From EW11 sp035765635 (GTDB taxonomy: Bacteria > Verrucomicrobiota > Verrucomicrobiia > Opitutales > Opitutaceae): DNA of 64,000 nucleotides. Shown in pieces: positions 59,704-64,000 of the stretch (positions are counted from its first letter, which is position 1; each line of letters begins with the position of its first letter). The stretch is from the NCBI GenBank assembly GCA_035765635.1, contig DASTWZ010000010.1, forward strand, positions 68,506 to 132,505, read 5' to 3'. Both the position numbers and the translations under genes were made by a program. Below the pieces are notes generated by a model, which searched no databases, was not told the origin of the DNA, and saw only the letters and a list, made by a program, of their open reading frames with translations.

Positions 59704-59949
59704 TCAGACGGCGTACTTCGGAGAGTTTTGCCAACGGGCATTCCAGCGAACTTGGAAGCGCGACGACCAAACTGCCGGCGCTGGCCGCGTCCAGTTCGGT
59801 CCAGACGAAAACAACCGCTCGATGCGAGCGGCTTCCGAAACATCCTCCACTAACAGCTTCTCGCTCGGAACGGGCGTGCTGTGGCCGAGGATCCCAGCGG
59901 CGATCAGGGCGAGCGTTGCGGCGAGTGCTGAAGTGGAAAATTTGTTCAT
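59704..59949 (-). CDS. Small secreted hypothetical protein
   Basis: An 81-residue frame with a convincing signal peptide (MNKFSTSALAATLALIAAGILG) and a short mature part rich in Arg and Trp, with no recognised domain. The leader before the ATG is C-rich with no Shine-Dalgarno sequence. Coding status is likely but not certain; function unknown. It is convergent with the TPR gene. Confidence 0.5.
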   Translation of the reverse strand: MNKFSTSALAATLALIAAGILGHSTPVPSEKLLVEDVSEAARIERLFSSGPNWTRPAPAVWSSRFQVRWNARWQNSPKYAV

Positions 59950-60050
59950 GGGGAGGGGAACGCCCCAGACGCTGATTCACGTTTTTTTGAAAGACAAGGC
60001 CTTTTTCATATATTTTGCATTAAGCCCCGCCTACCTCCTAAACACCTTTT

Positions 60051-60202
60051 GCCCACGAATCACACGAAGCACACGAAAGTCATAAAAATTTCCACGGAGT
60101 ACCCGGAAGGCGTGGACTGAAACCCATTCTAGTTCCGTGGCTTCCGTGCATTCCGTGGGAAAAGGGTATTCTGATTTCGTGTCCTTCGTGTGATTCGTGG
60201 GC
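60051..60202. repeat. Palindromic intergenic element, second copy of the CACGAATCACACGAAG family
   Basis: A 152-bp element beginning GCCCACGAATCACACGAAG and ending CTTCGTGTGATTCGTGGGC, with inner imperfect arms. It occupies most of the 341-bp gap before the glycosyltransferase gene; the rest of that gap (59950-60050 and 60203-60290) shows no gene, only likely promoter space. See also 46133-46358. Confidence 0.9.
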
Positions 60203-60290
60203 AAATACCTCACCGACGCTCCGCGAGTTGCTCAAACGTTGCACAATCCCTCTCGCTCTTCACGTTCCCGAAACCAAATCTCCTCTTTGC

Positions 60291-61565
60291 ATGCGCGTGA
60301 TCCTTACCTCGCACGGCTCGACCGGAGACATTTATCCGATCATCGGACTGGCCGTCGCGATGCAGAAGGCCGGGCATGACGTCCGGTTCGCGACGATTCC
60401 TCACTACAAGACGGAGATCGAGTCGGCGGGCATCGAATTCTATCCGCTTTGTCCCAACTGGGAGCAGGCGGATCTGAGTTACTGGATGGGTCGCCTGCAG
60501 AAAATTCGAACGCCGATCTATCAGCTTCGCGAAATCTATGTGGGCGCGAAGGCCTACATTCCGGAAATGATCACGCGGATGGACCTGGCGTTGCAGAGCG
60601 CGGACCTGCTCGTCTCGTCCTATCTGTTTCCGATGAACAAAGGGATCGCCGATCGCAGGGGCGTTCCGTTTGCGACGTTTGCCTTCGCCCATCATGTCGT
60701 CCCCTCGCCTGACTATCCGCCGGAAAACATTCCCTCGCCGCGCTGGTTGCCGTCGCGCGTGCGTGAGAGCTGGAACCGCTGGCTCTGGAAAATGGGCAAT
60801 GCCGTCGTCGATCGGGTCATCAACAACGCCGTGCGCACGCCGATGCGGGCCGCGGACTTGCCGCGCGTGAGAAACTTTTTTTCCGAGCCAGCGGACCGCG
60901 TGATCGTCGGTGTATCCGAAAAGTTGATGCGTCCGCCGCACGCACGTTTGGATCCGCGGTTTCGTTTCACTGGCTATTGTCGCTGGCAGGCGAATGAAGA
61001 CCCGAAGCTTCAGGCCGAGCTCACGGAATTTTGCAGCGGCGAGCGCGTGCCTGTCCTGACGTTTGGCAGCATGGTGTATGAAAACCCGGGTGCGGTCATG
61101 GAGCGCTTCGTGCGTGCGTGGCCGCGACATCGGAAAATCATCGTGCAGCGCGGCTGGGCGCAATTTCCCGCTCTGGCCGAAGACGGTCACATCAAAGTCA
61201 TCGGCGCCGTTTCCCACGATCAGTTGTTCCGGTTCGCGTCCGCCGTCGTGCATCATGGTGGCGCCGGGACAACGGCCAGTGTGCTGCACGCCGGCAAACC
61301 GCAGATCGTGGTTCCTCACATCGGCGATCAGGCATTTTTCGGGCGCGAGGTCGAACGACTGGGCTGCGGCTTTCGAGTGCCTCGTAACAACTGGCCGGAT
61401 ACATTATCGGGTGCTCTCGACCGCCTTTTGGCGCGAACATCCTATGCGGAAAATGCCGCGCGGGTGCGAGCGACTCTCCTTCAGGAAAACGGTCCCCGGC
61501 GAGCCATCGACGAGCTTGAAGAGTACGTGGAAACCAAGCGCCGCGCCATCGCCGTAGCGAAGTGA
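60291..61565 (+). CDS. GT1-like (UDP-glycosyl/MGT-type) glycosyltransferase
   Basis: A 424-residue GT-B enzyme that moves a sugar from a nucleotide sugar to a lipid or small molecule. The N-terminal fold starts MRVILTSHGSTGDIYPIIGLAVAMQKAGHDVRFAT; the C-terminal donor site has PVLTFGSMVYENPGAVMERFV, IKVIGAVSHDQLFRFASAVVHHGGAGTTASVLHAGKPQIVVPHIGDQAFFG, the signature of the family. I start at 60291 so that the protein begins with the first beta strand; an upstream 21-codon extension is not convincing. It is the last gene before the CRISPR array. The acceptor is unknown. Confidence 0.92.
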   Translation: MRVILTSHGSTGDIYPIIGLAVAMQKAGHDVRFATIPHYKTEIESAGIEFYPLCPNWEQADLSYWMGRLQKIRTPIYQLREIYVGAKAYIPEMITRMDLALQSADLLVSSYLFPMNKGIADRRGVPFATFAFAHHVVPSPDYPPENIPSPRWLPSRVRESWNRWLWKMGNAVVDRVINNAVRTPMRAADLPRVRNFFSEPADRVIVGVSEKLMRPPHARLDPRFRFTGYCRWQANEDPKLQAELTEFCSGERVPVLTFGSMVYENPGAVMERFVRAWPRHRKIIVQRGWAQFPALAEDGHIKVIGAVSHDQLFRFASAVVHHGGAGTTASVLHAGKPQIVVPHIGDQAFFGREVERLGCGFRVPRNNWPDTLSGALDRLLARTSYAENAARVRATLLQENGPRRAIDELEEYVETKRRAIAVAK

Positions 61566-61715
61566 CAGAGCCTTTCGCCCGAATTTTTTCCCGAGCGACA
61601 TTCATGCTCGCGCCAGCTTGGGCATATCGATGAATGACGAGCAAAACTTAGGTCAGGTCGCGCCCTCTGTGGCCGACATCGGCTATTATTTCCTACAGAG
61701 TAAGGTCTTTTATTT

Positions 61716-64000
61716 ATTTTAACGGAGCCGCGCCACGAACGGCGCGGAGATAACGTCTCGTCCTCCTCAGTCGCGCCGGGAAACCACCTTCAACGGAGCC
61801 GCACCACGAATGGCGCGGAGACTTTCCGCTTTGCGGAAAGTAGCGGCGATTTTTTAGCTTCAACGGAGCCGCGCCACGAATGGCGCGGAGACCTCGACCT
61901 CTTGGCCAGCCCGCCACGTGTCGACGAACTTCGCGCTTCAACGGAGCCGCGCCACGAATGGCGCGGAGACGTCACTGATCCGGATTCGACGGTGCGCCCA
62001 CACGCGAAGCTTCAACGGAGCCGCGCCACGAATGGCGCGGAGACGAACGCAATGCGCTTATTCAGAATGTCATCACGGGCTTCAACGGAGCCGCGCCACG
62101 AATGGCGCGGAGACCACCTTAATTCGATTACCAAAAAGTTCACTCACACGCTTCAACGGAGCCGCGCCACGAATGGCGCGGAGACGGCCTTGACCGTGCC
62201 GGCCGCCATCGACGCCAGGTCCGCTTCAACGGAGCCGCGCCACGAATGGCGCGGAGACACTCTCGTCGGGCAGGCATCCAGGCCGCTAACACTGGCTTCA
62301 ACGGAGCCGCGCCACGAATGGCGCGGAGACATCGGCAGCGTGTCGCAACAAGCGGTAGTCGTCGCGCTTCAACGGAGCCGCGCCACGAATGGCGCGGAGA
62401 CTTGGAAGCGCGCGGCTCATATTGCCTCCATCGCCTGGCTTCAACGGAGCCGCGCCACGAATGGCGCGGAGACGACCAGTCGCCAACGCGCCCGAGGTCG
62501 ATTGCTCCGCTTCAACGGAGCCGCGCCACGAATGGCGCGGAGACACCCGCCTCCTTTGTCGCACCTGTCGCAGTAGTTCATTGCTTCAACGGAGCCGCGC
62601 CACGAATGGCGCGGAGACACTTGTCACACCGTGGCGGTATTGGCGGTACAACTGCTTCAACGGAGCCGCGCCACGAATGGCGCGGAGACCTGGAACAAGC
62701 AGCGGTCCAGGTGGCGCATGTTGCAGCTTCAACGGAGCCGCGCCACGAATGGCGCGGAGACTCACCGTGAATGCGAATCAAACTTTCGCGACCTTCACGC
62801 TTCAACGGAGCCGCGCCACGAATGGCGCGGAGACGCGTCTTCGTAGTTGTGCTATCGGCCGTCGTACTGCTTCAACGGAGCCGCGCCACGAATGGCGCGG
62901 AGACGGATGGACGAGGAGCAGGTCACGATTGCCTACTTGCTTCAACGGAGCCGCGCCACGAATGGCGCGGAGACGACGCAGCAACTCCAAGAGTTGACCG
63001 GCGAGGCGCTGCTTCAACGGAGCCGCGCCACGAATGGCGCGGAGACAGCCAAGAGCTTTGGCGAACTGAGAGCCAAGGTACGGGCTGCTTCAACGGAGCC
63101 GCGCCACGAATGGCGCGGAGACATAGTTACAAAGATGGTATACACCATCTGCACAGCGCTTCAACGGAGCCGCGCCACGAATGGCGCGGAGACTTCCGGA
63201 AGGGTATAGCGCGGAGTATATTCGCTTCGCTTCAACGGAGCCGCGCCACGAATGGCGCGGAGACGTCTTGATCGTCTTCACGCCGTCCGCGTTCTCGACC
63301 TGCTTCAACGGAGCCGCGCCACGAATGGCGCGGAGACACCGCCACGTTGACCGACAAAACGACGGCACAACTCGCTTCAACGGAGCCGCGCCACGAATGG
63401 CGCGGAGACACACCAATTCCGGCCTGCTCACCGTCAACGACTCGCTTCAACGGAGCCGCGCCACGAATGGCGCGGAGACGGCTGAGACATTGGCCGCCCC
63501 ACCTTCCTGTCCATGGCTTCAACGGAGCCGCGCCACGAATGGCGCGGAGACACCACCGCCGAATTATCTCCGCTACCACCATCACCTGCTTCAACGGAGC
63601 CGCGCCACGAATGGCGCGGAGACACGCGTTCCACGACAAACTGCATCATCACGAACGCCAAGCTTCAACGGAGCCGCGCCACGAATGGCGCGGAGACCTG
63701 CGGGAATTTCTCGCCCGCATCTTGGGCACTTGCTTCAACGGAGCCGCGCCACGAATGGCGCGGAGACGCCTGGAGGCACGCGTCAACGCCGCGATCGAGA
63801 ACGCTTCAACGGAGCCGCGCCACGAATGGCGCGGAGACTTATCCGTAAGGCGAAGCGTTGAGCGGGTGTTGGCGCTTCAACGGAGCCGCGCCACGAATGG
63901 CGCGGAGACGCGGTTTCATCGTTAGATGACCTCGCCACCCACCGGCTTCAACGGAGCCGCGCCACGAATGGCGCGGAGACAGCGTGCCAGCGCTTCCCGC
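61716..64000 (-). CRISPR. CRISPR array, 32 repeats, continuing past the right edge
   Basis: Thirty-two 36-bp repeats, first at 61716-61751 and last complete one at 63945-63980, with 31 complete spacers of 34-42 bp (mostly 34-38) and a partial one. The repeat holds a perfect 8-bp stem, CCGCGCCA and TGGCGCGG, around a 4-base loop. All repeats from 61857 on appear identical; the first differs at five positions (including one stem base) and the second at two, so the left end is the old, leader-distal end. On the minus strand the repeat ends GTTGAAGC, like the usual 5' crRNA handle, and its loop is TTCG. Leader and any cas genes should lie to the right. Subtype uncertain; repeat style fits a type I system. 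Confidence 0.98.

Noticed and set aside
61566..61715. CRISPR leader at the left side of the array
   Set aside because: The sequence contains an AT-rich stretch, but adjacent repeats are the decayed ones and the handle orientation points the other way, so this is the trailer end.
61902..63925. Overlapping long frames across the CRISPR array encoding repeated peptides such as NGAAPRMARR and RSRATNGAET
   Set aside because: They are translations of the 36-bp repeat, whose length is divisible by three and which has no stop in several frames. The spacers vary in length and shift the frame, and no start site or codon logic is present.

Overview
The window is GC-rich bacterial chromosome with dense, mostly Gram-negative gene content: two TonB-dependent receptors ending in a C-terminal Phe, a secretin, and many signal peptides. 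Large polysaccharide-degradation proteins, a UxaE-type epimerase, DUF2264, palindromic dispersed repeats and GTG/TTG starts together suggest a member of the Verrucomicrobiota, probably Opitutaceae-like. This is an inference from gene content; there is no rRNA here.

Layout. 1-6.6 kb is housekeeping: a DUF4380-like protein, Der GTPase, a PLP aminotransferase next to an Lrp/AsnC regulator, a response regulator and Ffh. 6.9-17.5 kb is a carbohydrate block: secreted GH36 alpha-galactosidase, LacI regulator with a palindromic operator candidate, TonB receptor, GPH-type transporter, 2-hydroxyacid dehydrogenase and a DUF2264 protein. 17.6-30 kb is a pectin/galacturonate block: a GH105-GH28 fusion and a second TonB receptor to cut and import oligogalacturonides, then an operon (Ldh2-type dehydrogenase, UxuB-like SDR, UxaE, UxaC) that carries galacturonate to mannonate, with a divergent XylR-type regulator. 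UxuA, KDG kinase and aldolase are not in the window.

30.1-41.3 kb is one compact type IV pilus/type II secretion-like locus: pilin, ATPase, platform protein, a giant pilin, a PilM-PilN-like fusion, PilO-like, PilP/GspC-like, secretin, then a GGDEF response regulator and an HD-GYP protein joined by an ATGA overlap. The giant pilin stands out. Its frame opens at the end of the platform gene, runs through about 500 bp of repeat-derived sequence before a normal prepilin cleavage site, and its head domain is a tandem duplication.

41.3-49.4 kb is biosynthesis: trpF, a DegT-family aminotransferase, cobA-hemD fusion, hemC, ilvC, ilvN, tRNA-Val(UAC), asd. 49.4-61.6 kb holds an L,D-transpeptidase, two overlapping DUF3857/transglutaminase-type proteins (one with a visible Cys-His-Asp triad, one without the Cys), a P1B-4-like metal ATPase, DinG helicase, PP2C phosphatase plus TPR protein, a small secreted protein and a GT1-like glycosyltransferase.

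61.7-64.0 kb is a CRISPR array of 32 repeats that runs off the right edge. Degenerate repeats at its left end and the repeat's 3' handle on the minus strand both indicate that it is transcribed leftwards, with leader (and possibly cas genes) beyond the window. Several families of palindromic intergenic repeats are spread through the window.
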